Below, piece by piece: positions 38,201 through 49,573 of a stretch of DNA of 64,000 nucleotides (the stretch's first letter is position 1; the number at the start of each line of letters is the position of its first letter). The stretch comes from Casuarius casuarius (Eukaryota > Chordata > Aves > Casuariiformes > Casuariidae), in NCBI GenBank assembly GCA_003342895.1, contig PTFA01000158.1, positions 186,001-250,000 on the forward strand, read 5' to 3'. A program made the position numbers and the translations under genes. The notes under the pieces are model-generated. The model was given only the letters and a program-made list of their open reading frames with translations. It searched no databases and was not told the DNA's origin.

Positions 38201-39298
38201 CCACACTGGAATGTGACTGTCTTTACTATTATATTTTTAGCAGGATCCCTGCTCAGGCCACTAGTATGTGTCCCAGGCATGGTCTGGGAGCCAGCGCAGG
38301 TGAAGGACCAGTCCACAGGGACAGGTTTAGGCTTTGGACAGTCAGAGCATTTGGTAATGTGGGTGGGAGTCATTCTCAGCCAGCTGGCCTCAGGGCCAGA
38401 GAACAGTCTTGGGAACTTTTGAGTTACTAATTATAATCATTGTCTTTGAGTCTCTAATTTAAAACCCTAGGCTTCTAATTTTCACTCTAATAAAACCTCC
38501 CTTTTACAAGTCTGACCACCTTTCAGTTGTCCTTAGGTAGCTCAATACAGGTATGCCTGGCTACGTCTACCCCACAGCTCTAGCCAGCTCAGGGTGCTGT
38601 GACACTGGGGTTAAGCCATCTCCAGCAGTATTTGCAGCTAAACATTGCAGCTTTCTACAAGCACAAGTGAGTGTTAAAGTAGAGCTGACTGGAAGCCAAA
38701 GGCTACTGTCGTATCATTAGAGCTTCAAGAAGTGCAGAATGTGAACATGTGGTATAAAGGTTTTCTTTTTTTTTTTTTTTAACTACATTAATCCCCTGTG
38801 GTCAGAAGGTTGGAGCACCAGGAATAAATGCTCCGTTTCAAATATCCCGGTGGCTAGATGCTGCTGTGTGCTACATGACCTGTTGGCACCGTACAGTCTT
38901 TGCAGCTCTTGAACTGGCAGCAGGCCAGGAACTTGAGGGTCACCCCGAATTTCCCTATTTATTATTGATTGAATGCTGCACAGTGTGCCAATTTGCGTAA
39001 ATCTACATAGCATTTTAATCTGTAATTAATGCATCTGGTTATGACTATTATTTTATAGATGCAATCTATTTCACAAGCTATAGGAAGATTAAATAAGAAG
39101 ACAGAAGCAGAAGGATCAAAAAGCACTTTTTGACTTAAGATCCACCTTTCTTCCCACTACTGATGTGCTTTTGAAGGCAGCTCTTACACAGTGACCCATC
39201 TTCTCTAGCTGTTTCTGTGCTGCTGTTTATCACAGACAGCTTTCCATGAATAGTTCTGCTACACCTGGTTGTGCAGTCAGATAGATGCCCATTTAACT
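35246..39298. other. Anonymous noncoding stretch
   Basis: No gene supported. A 15-base T run lies at 38766-38780. The part at 37780-38080 is purine-rich and GC-richer. The part at 38240-38540 ends with an AATAAAA string and looks a little like an old LTR, but no matching partner or TG...CA ends were found. A 116-codon minus frame at 38023-38373 is unrecognised. Confidence 0.45.
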
Positions 39299-39359
39299 AC
39301 CATGAATTTCTCTTCTCCAGTTATGGGGCACTCATAACTGGAGAAGAGAAATTCATGGT
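39299..39359. repeat. Perfect 27-bp inverted repeat with 7-base loop
   Basis: The left arm (39299-39325, starting accatgaattt) and the right arm (39333-39359, ending aaattcatggt) are exact reverse complements over all 27 positions, around the loop gggcact. The flanking bases do not pair. A perfect stem of this length is not expected by chance in 64 kb. It is not part of a recognised transposon and has no matching flanking target duplication that I can see. The likeliest origin is a single template-switch mutation that copied one arm from the other. A small-RNA hairpin precursor is a less likely alternative. Confidence 0.95.
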
Positions 39360-39604
39360 CCCTTTCCTGAACTGCATATACCCTTTTCCTGTGCTAGAGA
39401 AGGAGATTAGCATGGAAAAAACTGAAACAGAAAGGCAAAAAGGGACAGGAAAAACGATGCTCACAAACTGGCCGTCAAATATTTTTCCCCTCCACAATAT
39501 TTCATAGGCATAAAATATTTACTTGAAAACCCATTTTCTTCTTTTGAGTGTCTCTGACCTTGTTATTCAAATAAATAAATAAATCTTGAAGCTTTGTGCT
39601 CTAA
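39360..39604. other. Anonymous spacer with (AAAT)n
   Basis: Between the hairpin and the CR1 copy there is only anonymous sequence and an (AAAT)4-type microsatellite near 39570-39585. Confidence 0.6.
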
Positions 39605-39619
39605 GGGGGGGNGGGGGGG
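39605..39619 (+). repeat. G-run with one undetermined base
   Basis: Seven G, one N at 39612, and seven more G. The N marks an unresolved base in a homopolymer immediately upstream of the CR1 fragment. The true run length is uncertain. Confidence 0.95.
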
Positions 39620-39904
39620 ATGAGACTTGGTCACACATCCACAGAGTGAGACACAGTGGACACAAGTTGCAACAGAGAAAATTCCAATTATATATTAAGA
39701 AATCAGTCTTCACTGTGAGAGCTGTCAAATACTGCAACAGGTTGCTCACAGAGCTTGTGCAATCTCCACCCTTGGGTATATTCAAAACTCAGCTGGACAA
39801 GGCCCTGAGCAAGCTGCTGTAGTAGGACCTGCCTTGGGTACAGGGTTGGACCAGGTGAACTTTGAGGGTTCCTTCCAACCTAAATTATTTTGTGATTCTG
39901 TGAG
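39620..39904 (+). mobile_element. CR1 LINE fragment, plus-strand 3' end
   Basis: In order the fragment shows 'aagttgcaacagagaaaatt', 'taagaaatcagtcttcactg', 'tactgcaacaggttgctcac', 'gctggacaaggccctgagca', 'gttggaccaggtgaactttg', 'ccttccaaccta' and the terminal octamers 'ttttgtgattctgtgag'. This is the canonical CR1 3' UTR in the forward direction, 5'-truncated next to the G-run. It is the only plus-orientation CR1 copy in the window. Confidence 0.95.
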
Positions 39905-41120
39905 TTAAAACTGAAGAAATATGCAGAAGGTAGTTTCCTCATATTGTGGGCAAAGGGAAAAGCTCAGGGTAAGAAATTCAAAATTATAGTCCAATAACCC
40001 ATTTTGCTTATAATCCTTTTTGGAGGTAGAGACTATGACATAGATCTTTTACCGAATTATATTTTCATTTCAACCAAATAGAACTGATAATTAAACAATG
40101 CATATTACAGGGTAGTTCACAGTGAAAGTCCTCAGCTTTGTAGATAATCCTTGTGTACTGTGCTGGAATTAGTTCATGAGACTTCAATTACCTATCTTTT
40201 AAAGCACATTTCATGTACATAATATGTGGAACTGTAACAAAGTATGGTTTTTTTTCTTTTGGGACACTGTTAAGTAACCATAGCTTAAGAAAGGCACTAG
40301 GAAATTATTCTTCAAAGCTGCATGACATGTATTACTATGTTTAATGTGTAGCAGAGCTCAGGATATATCCATCCAGAGAAAACTGTTAAGTATTGCATGT
40401 ATACAAGGTTGTGTGTCTTCATTTAAGTGTAAATGAAGTATGCATAAGTGGCCTAAAGATTCCTCTGCATGAAAATTGCCTTTCAGGTTGGCTAGATAAG
40501 TATTTATAAACCCTTCTCATGGTAGAAAGTTGCTTTAGCAAAACTGTTCTTGAATTATTGGTTCATATTTTTTGTTATAAAGCCAAGTAATTAAGTTCTC
40601 CAGAAAATGTTTAAATCAAAACTCTCCTGGAACCAAAGTTGTCCCTTGAAAAAAGCTGAGACTTTCGTCTAAAAATATTTTTTAAAGAAGTATATGGGCA
40701 GATACCACATTTCTAGCTCAGAATTGAGAGTCCCAGAAAAGCTGGTTATTACTGGCACCAAAGAGGGTTATAGCTGGCCTTGGAGAGGAAGTTTACCAGA
40801 TAACCACCACATCTTCTGTTAGAAGAGCTCATTTTTAACACTGTCAGCAAAAGAGACCATGAAGTGAGACAGGGGTTAGGAAACTTGGATGAATTATTTT
40901 TATGCCTGTTAATTCTATTCCTTTCCATGTGATAACTGACTCTGTGAAGGTTTGTTTGTGTGTTTGCCATGATGAATAGGATTTGTATAGGTACTGAGAC
41001 TAAAGTAGTTGAGGAACCATGCTGAGTCATCTTCTTCCCATTCTAAAGCCCCAAACGCTACTCTTGGCTGAGGAAATGTTATCCATAAGATATTTATAAG
41101 ATACATATTTTATATGTCAT
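39905..41120. other. Anonymous noncoding stretch
   Basis: No gene or repeat recognised. Minus frames at 40749-41106 are short and unrecognised. Confidence 0.5.
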
Positions 41121-41149
41121 ATATATCTTATATGTCATATAAGATATAT
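41121..41149. repeat. AT-rich 14-bp perfect inverted repeat, 1-base centre
   Basis: atatatcttatatg (41121-41134) and catataagatatat (41136-41149) are exact reverse complements around a single T. Similar AT strings precede and follow it (41090-41157). Such near-palindromic AT DNA can extrude a cruciform and is prone to deletion. No function is indicated. Confidence 0.9.
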
Positions 41150-44100
41150 AAGATATTTTGTTTTCACTCTTACAGTAACATATATTATGCTAAAGCAGTA
41201 AAATCATGACTAAAAGAGCGTAACAGAAATGGTTAACAGTTCAGCTACAGGATTTTATTTGTCACATGTACTCTATAAACAAAATATTTTAATGTTCTTG
41301 GAAAGGATACATGTCATGTAACAGGAGAAACTGTTCACTGACAATGCTGCATCTGGATATTATCAGCAGGCACTATGTGCATGTTGTAGAGAAAAAACAC
41401 AGAGAAAGGAACACCTTGTTCATAAAACACTAATCTGGGAACTGTCAACAACATCATAGCTTAGGCCCAGATACTCAAAGAAATCTAACTCCTGTTGTAG
41501 TCATTGAGGGTGTAGGATACTTTGTAGTGAAAATCCTAATTTTTTCTCATAATCATTATTTACTTTTCTGTTGATGATACTACAGCATATTAGTAGACAC
41601 TGAGCACATTCTGTATTTCCCAGTAAACTGCCCGCTCTTCTCAATTGTCCTCCCATGATGTGGAGCAGCCCAGTCCCCACCGTGCAGCGGTTGGGAGCTG
41701 CCCGCCTCGTAGACTGTCCCAGGGCTGGACATGCTCTCCACATACCATCTGGTCTTTTGCAGTGATTTTTAAAACCTACAGCTCTGATCCCTAAGCAAAT
41801 TGCCAAAATATCAAAATTGTGGGAAATTGCCTGTCTCTGTCTAGCTTCGTCTCCTTGCACTACGTACACAATCTGTCTGAAAAAGTACAAAAATGTGTCA
41901 GAATGCAAACTATCCATTGATACGTTGAAATTAGAAGCAAAGATCTCTAGAAATAGAGACCTGGAGAAATTGTATTATAAGCAGAATAATCTTGTCATTT
42001 TTTTCCTTTCGTATGTTAGCATGAAGCTTCAAAGATGAACAAGCTTTTGGCAAAATTAGAGCCATGAGCCTTTCATCAACTTTCCTATGTACTTAGCAAG
42101 TGAGGTGGAAAATTATCCTTGCCCTAATAATGTTCCATGCATACAGGACGTGTCTTCATATAGCAGGTTGCCTCTCAACTGTAATTAAGGAGTCTTCAAA
42201 ATTGAAAAAAATGTGAAACATTCTGTAGACTTCAGCAGCCATAAATATTTACCACAAGTCAAACAATTCATTAGTTTAAATTAGTATGGGACTCCTTTAC
42301 TTATAATAACATTACTTCAAAAAAAAATCAGTTTTCCAAAATGATATTTTCGTAGCTATAAAGTATGGCTTTCAATGCTGTCATCAGAGATTACATATTG
42401 TATGATGGCTTTTTTCTTCTTCAGTACAGTGTTAAGGACTAACCTAAATTTTTCAATGGCTTGTCCCTCTGTCATTGTTCTTTATAATGTATACACCTCA
42501 TTTTTAACAAACTGAATATAGGCTATGCTTCTTTTATTACAATTACATAGGAAGAAAGAAGATGATTTTTTTCAGTTAGAAAGGCCTAAAATCACTCATG
42601 GCTGCAGCATCTAATCTAATGTGTGTTGTGGTTTCTTTCTCACAGGAATTCATTAATTTTGTTGACCAGGTCTAAACAGGAAGTTAAAGAAAATCAATTA
42701 TTTGCAGACAGCACTGTGTTAGAATTATTGCATATTAAGCTCCCAAATGCATTTACTCCGTCTGGAATAAAAAAGTTTTAATTTGTGGTAGCTTCATACA
42801 GAGGAAGATCCTAAAGTCACTTCATGAATACTAACATGCTTTAACTTTTACATATGTTGATTTCTTACAGTTAATTGATTTTCCTTAACGTTCCCCAAGC
42901 TTTCTTAAGTCAACAAGTTTGTAGTTTAAATCCAGATGCCTATCTGGAAATCCCTTAACTGCAAACCAAGCAGGGTATAAAAGTAAGTTTTCCATTGTAT
43001 TGGCATAGGAATTATGTTACAGGAAGAAAAATGTTGACAGTTATTTTACTTTCAAAATGATCAGGTTTCTAAAAAAAGCCAAACACATACCTCTAAAACT
43101 TTACAACAATATACATTTATAATTAAATATGATTCAGCTGTGTTTGCAATCACTTGCATTTCCAAGCATAGTCTAGATGAACTCATTGGTAGTAATATTT
43201 TTATAATTAACATAGTCTATGTGAATATTTGCCTGAGAAATAATAGTGCTAATATTGACATCTCACCAGGCAGGAAACAAAGATGTAGTATATGATTATG
43301 CAAAACTTCTCATATTTTAAATACTAATAATACAGTGTTCATAAATCATCTATAGACAGAGGGCATCTACTATGGACTGCATGATCATTAATTTGAACTA
43401 ACGAGCAATTTATAAAGAAACAGAAGCAAACCTAAAACAAAGAAGAGACCATATATTCACTCCAAATTAGTTGTGCAGCTCTATTTGTTGGTCATATTCA
43501 GCAAAGCAGTCAGTATTCACTAGAGTCTTCTTTTTTCTTAGGATATGCAGGTAAGGTAGACACACACATACACGATTTGCATTTTCCATCCTCATAACAG
43601 TCCTTGTAATTTCACTGGATAAGAACTGAAGTGTAGAAGTGCAATGGGAGGCTTACTGGGAAACAAAGCAATTAAACTGAAGTAGTAAAAAAGCAAAAGA
43701 TTTTTTTTTTCCTCGATATGTTTAAGGTATATTCAGAATGCAGAAACGCAACTCCTATAAATAAGTTTCTGGTACAATCTAATTTTTGCATGCCCAGAAC
43801 TTTGATGATACTTTCAGGGACATTGTTTTTCTATTGCATTATAACAGAATACCAGGATATCTGCAGGGTCACACATTGCCAGAACATATCCTGTCAATCA
43901 AGATATGAAACTGGTTACAATCCCCATATGGATCCATGTTCTTATTTGCCCTTAGCCTTTTGTGACCAACTGTAGACAAGGTTCTCTTCATAAGGGTCAT
44001 CTTGTTTCCAAGAGAAATACCTCATATTCTTCACATTATTACTTGGGGTTTTTTTTACATTGTTACTAAACTCCTTGTTTGGTTTGGAGACAAACAGTAT

Positions 44101-45049
44101 GGAATGTCTGCTTTCTGCATGTTCACCTCAGAGTCACTCTGGGTTTTTTTGTTCTCATTTGATTATGTCATTTCTGTCATTTTACACTTTTAAAGACTAA
44201 TAGATATGTCCTTTGAGAACTGGAGATGAAAAAGTTCCTCTAATTTGTATTCATGCTTAACAAGAGTGCTCTTTTATGGTTTCCTCTTATATCTGTCAGA
44301 TTGACACATATTACCGTCTGCTCTGCAATAGTAACATTGAAAGATCTAAAGCTCTTTTGTTTTGTTTTGTTTTTTCCTAACTGTGGATAAAAACAGCCAA
44401 AAAGGCTGGAGAAGATCACTGCTTACAACTCTTCAACCATTGCAAAATGATTTGCTTTGAAGGTGCTTAGGTGGCCTGCATCATTACAGTTTGAATACCC
44501 CATGATTTTTAGTTTATTCTCACAGTACCTGCAAGAAGTAGTGCTGAACTGAGCAGCCGAGTCATGGAAGCAGCATCTTTCCCAGGACATGCAGGAAACT
44601 CCTGCAGCAAGTGCCCCAGGTTCTCAGCCGTTTGTTCCTTCCTTCCTTCTCCGGGACTCTCTGATGAAAATGCTTTCGAGTTCCTAGGATGAGGAAGGGA
44701 AGGGAATTAGCTTTCTCCTCCCCATTGCTGATCTTAACTTCTTCTGTTGCCTTTGGCTTGTATTTTCTATAAGATTTGCCTCCAGCTCAGGCTTCTTGCA
44801 GAGAGCTGATCAGGGCAAAGGAGTAGACAGCTACAAACTGAAGTGCTTAGAGCTGCACATCCTCAGCTTTAACATGTGCAGTCTCTGTTCAGTTTCTTAA
44901 TATTTCCTGATAAATCCTAGTATATCATTTCAGAAAGATTAATCAAATGTTTTTCCATTGTACCTATATAGTGTGAGTGGTTTCAGCAGGGTTTCACTGA
45001 GACATACACTGATCCTGTAGTAGAAACAACAATAAGTATTTATATTTCA
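41150..45049. other. Anonymous noncoding stretch
   Basis: No gene supported. The longest frame (138 codons, minus, 41501-41917) coincides with a GC-richer, CpG-containing patch at 41640-41740 and has no recognised motif. A perfect TATAAAAG string lies at 42976-42983 without a credible exon downstream. Confidence 0.5.
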
Positions 45050-45185
45050 CCTCCTTTAATTCTTCAGTTCTTCAGCTAAAGTTCTTAGAGCACTTTAGCA
45101 CTCCTAATTAATCCTTGAACTATAAGTAGTTCAAGAGTAGAGCATCTAATCGCTGTCCTGATTCCTGGGTCCCGTTAGACACAAC
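45050..45185 (+). repeat. Probable relic of MIR/L3-type repeat
   Basis: 'gttcttagagcactttagca', 'ctcctaattaatccttgaac', then 'gtcctgattcctgggtcc' follow the order of the old amniote consensus ('atctcaaagcactttacaaa', 'attaattaatcctcac', 'gtcctgactcccagtcc'). The middle part is degraded. Noncoding. Confidence 0.35.
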
Positions 45186-48100
45186 CCTCAAAAGATGGTG
45201 ATCTGTTCTTAAATGCCAAATTCAGCTCAGCCTCAGACTAATTTCCCTCTGGAGAACTTAGTTGCCAGCTAAAAATGGCAAGTGTGATGGGACAACAGAC
45301 ATTTCGCCATTGACGGTTGCATGAGAGAGCTATTCCTGCCCAGTGGCTGGAGTATCTTCACCAATCATGACTGCCAAGTGCCCAGAAAATATGGGAATGC
45401 ATCAGACATGAAAGTTCCCTGAAAGAAGGTTCACCAGGTTGTCATTGCCCATAGCTAACAGAAAGGGTTTCTGGTGAGAGCTGAATTAATTTGCCTGACT
45501 TAGAGCCAAAACAGTAAATTCTGCAGTTTCAGCAGTCTTAAAAACCATGCAAGACTGAAGAAGTTTGCCATATCCCAACAGAGCAGTTATTTCTTCTTTT
45601 CTTTTCAGAGCAATTCTTCATTTTGATGGTCCTGCAATGGCATATATTCTTCCTTGCTGGCAGGTATTTTCTTGGTGTATTTGCAAGTAATGGGCAAACA
45701 AACTGCAGAAGTAAATTTTGCAGCAATGGCTGGCACAAACCTAGCATGAGTATCACCTGCTGTCATACCTCGGCTTGTCTACAAACTGTTCTAAATGTTC
45801 AGGCTTCAGGAACAGCATAACAATGGAGCACAATATGAGTAGATTAAACTCACTCATGGTGCCTCCTAAGCTGCTTCGTATGGAGCTAGCATGCTGCACA
45901 TTGGCTTTACATTGCTATGCTCTCTGCCCTGCAGTTAGTCATCTGAGGTTCAAATCTTCTTTCCTGAAAGAATAATATAGCAGGGGAAAACTTAATCTAA
46001 AATTGTGTGCTTACTGATTCCTGTGCTAGCTCTTTGTCACAATGAGTGTGGAAGGCATCCTCAGGGTATGCCACTTAGGTTTTGCAGCCTACAGCATATG
46101 CAGGCCTAAATTTTACAGATTTCTGATAGCCCAGCCAGTTCCCTTGCAGCTGTCATGAGCTGCTTCAAAGAAGCTGTTCTCTCCTCTTCCACTGCACACA
46201 TCATGTCTCTTATCATGGTGTCTATAGAGCTGTTACTTTCCCCATGCATCAGTAATTGTTATAGATAACGCGAAGGACTATGCCAGCCTGACACAGATTT
46301 TCATCACCCTTCTCAGAGGAGTCAAGTGTATCATTCCTTTGCTTTACTTCGTCCCCAAATCAGCCACCTACTCCTCCCACCAATGTGAGTACATAACAGG
46401 GATAGACTGCAAATCGCAGGAGGATCTTCAGTTGCTCCACCATTATTTTCCATACAAAGCCGTTAACTCTTTTGCTCCCTGCACCAAGCTTATCAGGAGT
46501 TGGATAAGGGACCTTCTCCTTCATGAAAAAGATACGTGTAAGATACTTGTCTGGTTTGTCACTGAACCTAATCTTTTATCTAATAGAAAGTGCATCTTGA
46601 GTTAGTTTTCTAGCTCATGAAATTGATAAGTCCTTTATGATTTGTTTTGTACATGAATATCAGGCTTCAGATACTGTAATTCATTTGAAAGGAAATAAGA
46701 GAAAGAAAACCATGAGAAACACAGACATAAGGGGGAAATGTATGTCTGAGCAACAAAACAAAACAATTCTGAATCCTCAACTATATCATCCAAGTTTCTA
46801 GTTCTTTTAACCACCTGAACTGATCTAAGCCACAGAGAAAGGCAGCATTTGCACCAAGTTTCAGACTGCTGTTGGGAAATCCACTGGCTTTTAAACAGAC
46901 TGCTCTATCATCCCAGGTTCATGGGGTGCTATAAAAGGCTTTTCAAACCAAATCCAGGCAGCCTCTTGAAAGGGAAAGTGCCATCTGTCCATCCTTCCTT
47001 TTAGCAGCTCTTCTTTATTGCTAATAAGATCATTCATATTCTTGAGACTATGAAGCCCCCATTAAGAGAGTTCAGCCTTCCTAACTAGTAAAGTAAGTTC
47101 TTTTCATTGCCCTTCATCAACTGGAATCTCTTTCTTGGGTGTCTGTTCATTCAGACCTAGCTGAATATTCTCTTTAATTCCCTTTTTCTGTATTTTTTCA
47201 AACACTGCCCTCTTTCAGAAAGAGAACTTGAGATTGCACTCTACACTTGCAGCAAAAAAGATGTCACTTGAAGAAGAAAAGGACTGTAATTCAGAAAAAT
47301 ATCACAGAAATAGCACTTCTACAGTCCTCTTCAAAGACCTATGCAAGCTAATTTAGTAATTAATTCAAATATATAGTTTTATTCGTTTGTACTCATGCGG
47401 ATTAATCTTAGAAACTGAAACACTGTTTAAAAACTGTTCCTAAATGGAGTTACAAGTATGCTATATTGAGAGGAAATGAATTTTTCCATAACCTTGCTGT
47501 GGCAATTAAATTCATTTACTTTGTCACTGCTGTTTATTTTGCAACGCATGATGTACGTAGGTTACAGCAATGAAATCTTGCATCTGACTCAGTTTATGGT
47601 ACTATTTTCCCATACATTTATGTACAGACAAATTCTCACTGGATTCAGACCACAGGCAGCCAAAATTGGGAATTAAATTAATTTTAGGGCTTAGGGGTGA
47701 CTTGTGAAATTAAAAAATCCTCAACGATCTCAGCCGGAATTAAAAGTTTAAAGGATTTCCATATTCAAAAGGTACAACAATGATGTGCTTTCAGTCTACT
47801 ACCCTTCATAAAGCGTAGGCAGTGAAATTCTGCGTAACAAGTGGTACCCTTTAGCAAATGTGCTAAATGACCTTCACAAGTATGCTTAGCCATTTTCAGT
47901 TTGAAAGAAAAAGCAGGATCTCAGAATTAACTAAGTTCATAGACAATTTCTAGCTGGGTTAGGGAGAGAGATCCGAGTTAGTGCCTTCGCTGGGAGGAAG
48001 GTAGGCAACTAACTGATCAGTGACCAAACACACAGCCACAGATGTTCGGGGTTTTGTCTTCTAGAGGACACGGGAGGGAGAAGCTGAGCTGTTGTGAGAT

Positions 48101-48956
48101 GTTGCAGACTGAGGCAGAGGGATAGTTGGGTCTGTGATCAAAGGAGAATCATCTGTAGGAAATGAAGCCTTATTAGATCCCCTGCTCATTGGAAAGCTTA
48201 GATTTCTTGATTGCTATTACTGTACTTTTGGATGTTGAATGCCCAGTGCTTTTCTACATCCTGCTAGGCTTTTACCTTTAGTGATACTTTCTGACAGGCC
48301 ATCAACAGGCTATCATACAAAAAAGCTTTTCTTTTTACCAGTGTAAATCTGACAAAAATCACTAAAGGAAGTGAAGAGCATAATTGCTAAACACAAGGTA
48401 CTGAATACCTCACTAGTTTGCACGGTGACTTCCTAGGGCACTTGTCAGGAATTACTGACTAGTGTACTGATTAGCCATACTATCCAGTGTAGCCTGGAAA
48501 TCATCTCTTTTGGCACATATTTATTCGTCTGACTCTTTGGGTTCACATTTTGAAGGTCCTGGAGTGTTAACTCCACTAGTTAATCTGTGACCTTGGTATA
48601 ATCAAAACTTCCTGTGGCCATTCTTACATTAAAGCCTCCTTAGCTTCTTCTTGAGCTGAAGCCCTGATTTTTCCCCAGTGATCTTTGCATTCACTTTAGA
48701 TAGCAAATGGGATATCTATTATGTGTAGTCACTGTAGTCCACATGGCTATGGGAGAAAGAAGTCATGCTTTGGCAGAACATGGAAAGGCTTTTGTCTTTT
48801 CATTTTTAAATCATATCTTATTTGCAGCTTGAAGCAAAGAACCTCAAAGTCATTACCAAATGTGTTTGTTACAAATGCCTTTAAAAATACATACTATATT
48901 GGTATGTAGGTATATATAAATCTGGCACCCGTACACGGTTCTCACACACCTGTCAG
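45186..48956. other. Anonymous noncoding stretch
   Basis: No gene supported. The part at 45600-46600 is moderately complex, with several short plus frames. A strong TATAAAAGG string lies at 46930-46938, and a GTAAGT donor-like string at 47092-47097, without any coding exon between them. Nothing else is recognised. Confidence 0.45.
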
Positions 48957-49035
48957 TGAAGTGAGAAAGTTCAAATATGAAATCTCACATTTAGCAGCAG
49001 AATGTATGAACAGCCTAGAGGACATGGGTTGTGAG
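48957..49035 (+). other. Exon-like segment between splice-type signals
   Basis: The segment is preceded by a C/T-containing tract ending in ctgtcag (AG at 48955-48956) and followed by gtaagt at 49036. One frame is open through it (EVRKFKYEISHLAAECMNSL, then EDMGCE). The protein is not recognised, the polypyrimidine tract is weak, and such combinations occur by chance. At best it is a candidate exon of an unknown transcript. Confidence 0.12.
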
Positions 49036-49559
49036 GTAAGTGTATCCATTCACCAAGAAGGTAGCAGGCTTTATTGGCTTATTTATTTATTATTCATCAC
49101 ACTGCTGAATATGGCAGTAGCAGCTACAAAATACTTTCCATGGAAAGGTAACATGGAAGCCAGGATAGCTAAATAAGTACTTCAAGTGAGTGTGAAATGA
49201 AGTTGCAATATTTCTGTGGCTCTTGTGTAATATCACAGACTGTGGCTTATGCATGCCACCTACATACAGCTATAAAATATTGCAGTGTGCTACATTATTG
49301 TGATAATGGTCAGCTTTAAAACCCTGTAATTCAATACATGTAAACTGAATTTTGAGGTGAATGTGATGTAGGTCAAGGAGATTCAATCAAATATGACTTA
49401 TGCCTTCATCACAGCACGTCATATAATTATGTCAGTGTCATGTTTACATGAATTTTTAGGAACCTCTTCAAACCTGTATGGCTAAAGCAAAACACAAAAG
49501 AAAAACAGATGCTTTTTAGGGCATTCTGGCCTGTATGGTATAAACCCTGTCTTTTGTGG
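49036..49559. other. Anonymous spacer
   Basis: Nothing recognised. AT-rich, without repeats or long frames. Confidence 0.5.
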
Positions 49560-49573
49560 AAAAAAAAAAAAAA
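49560..49573 (+). repeat. A14 homopolymer run
   Basis: Fourteen A followed by caga and further A-rich sequence to about 49612. No polyadenylation signal stands just upstream, so retroposition is not indicated. Confidence 0.9.

Noticed and set aside
38240..38540. Possible LTR with AATAAAA near its end
   Set aside because: No TG...CA ends, target duplication, primer-binding site or paired copy found.
42976..42983. TATAAAAG match
   Set aside because: No supporting initiator, CpG or exon-like sequence downstream.
45947..45956. ggttcaaatc, resembling a tRNA T-loop B box
   Set aside because: No A box, acceptor stem or cloverleaf can be drawn around it.
46930..46938. TATAAAAGG match with a GTAAGT string about 155 bases on
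   Set aside because: AT-rich DNA yields such strings by chance. No CpG enrichment or conserved-looking exon accompanies it, unlike the 51.5 kb site.
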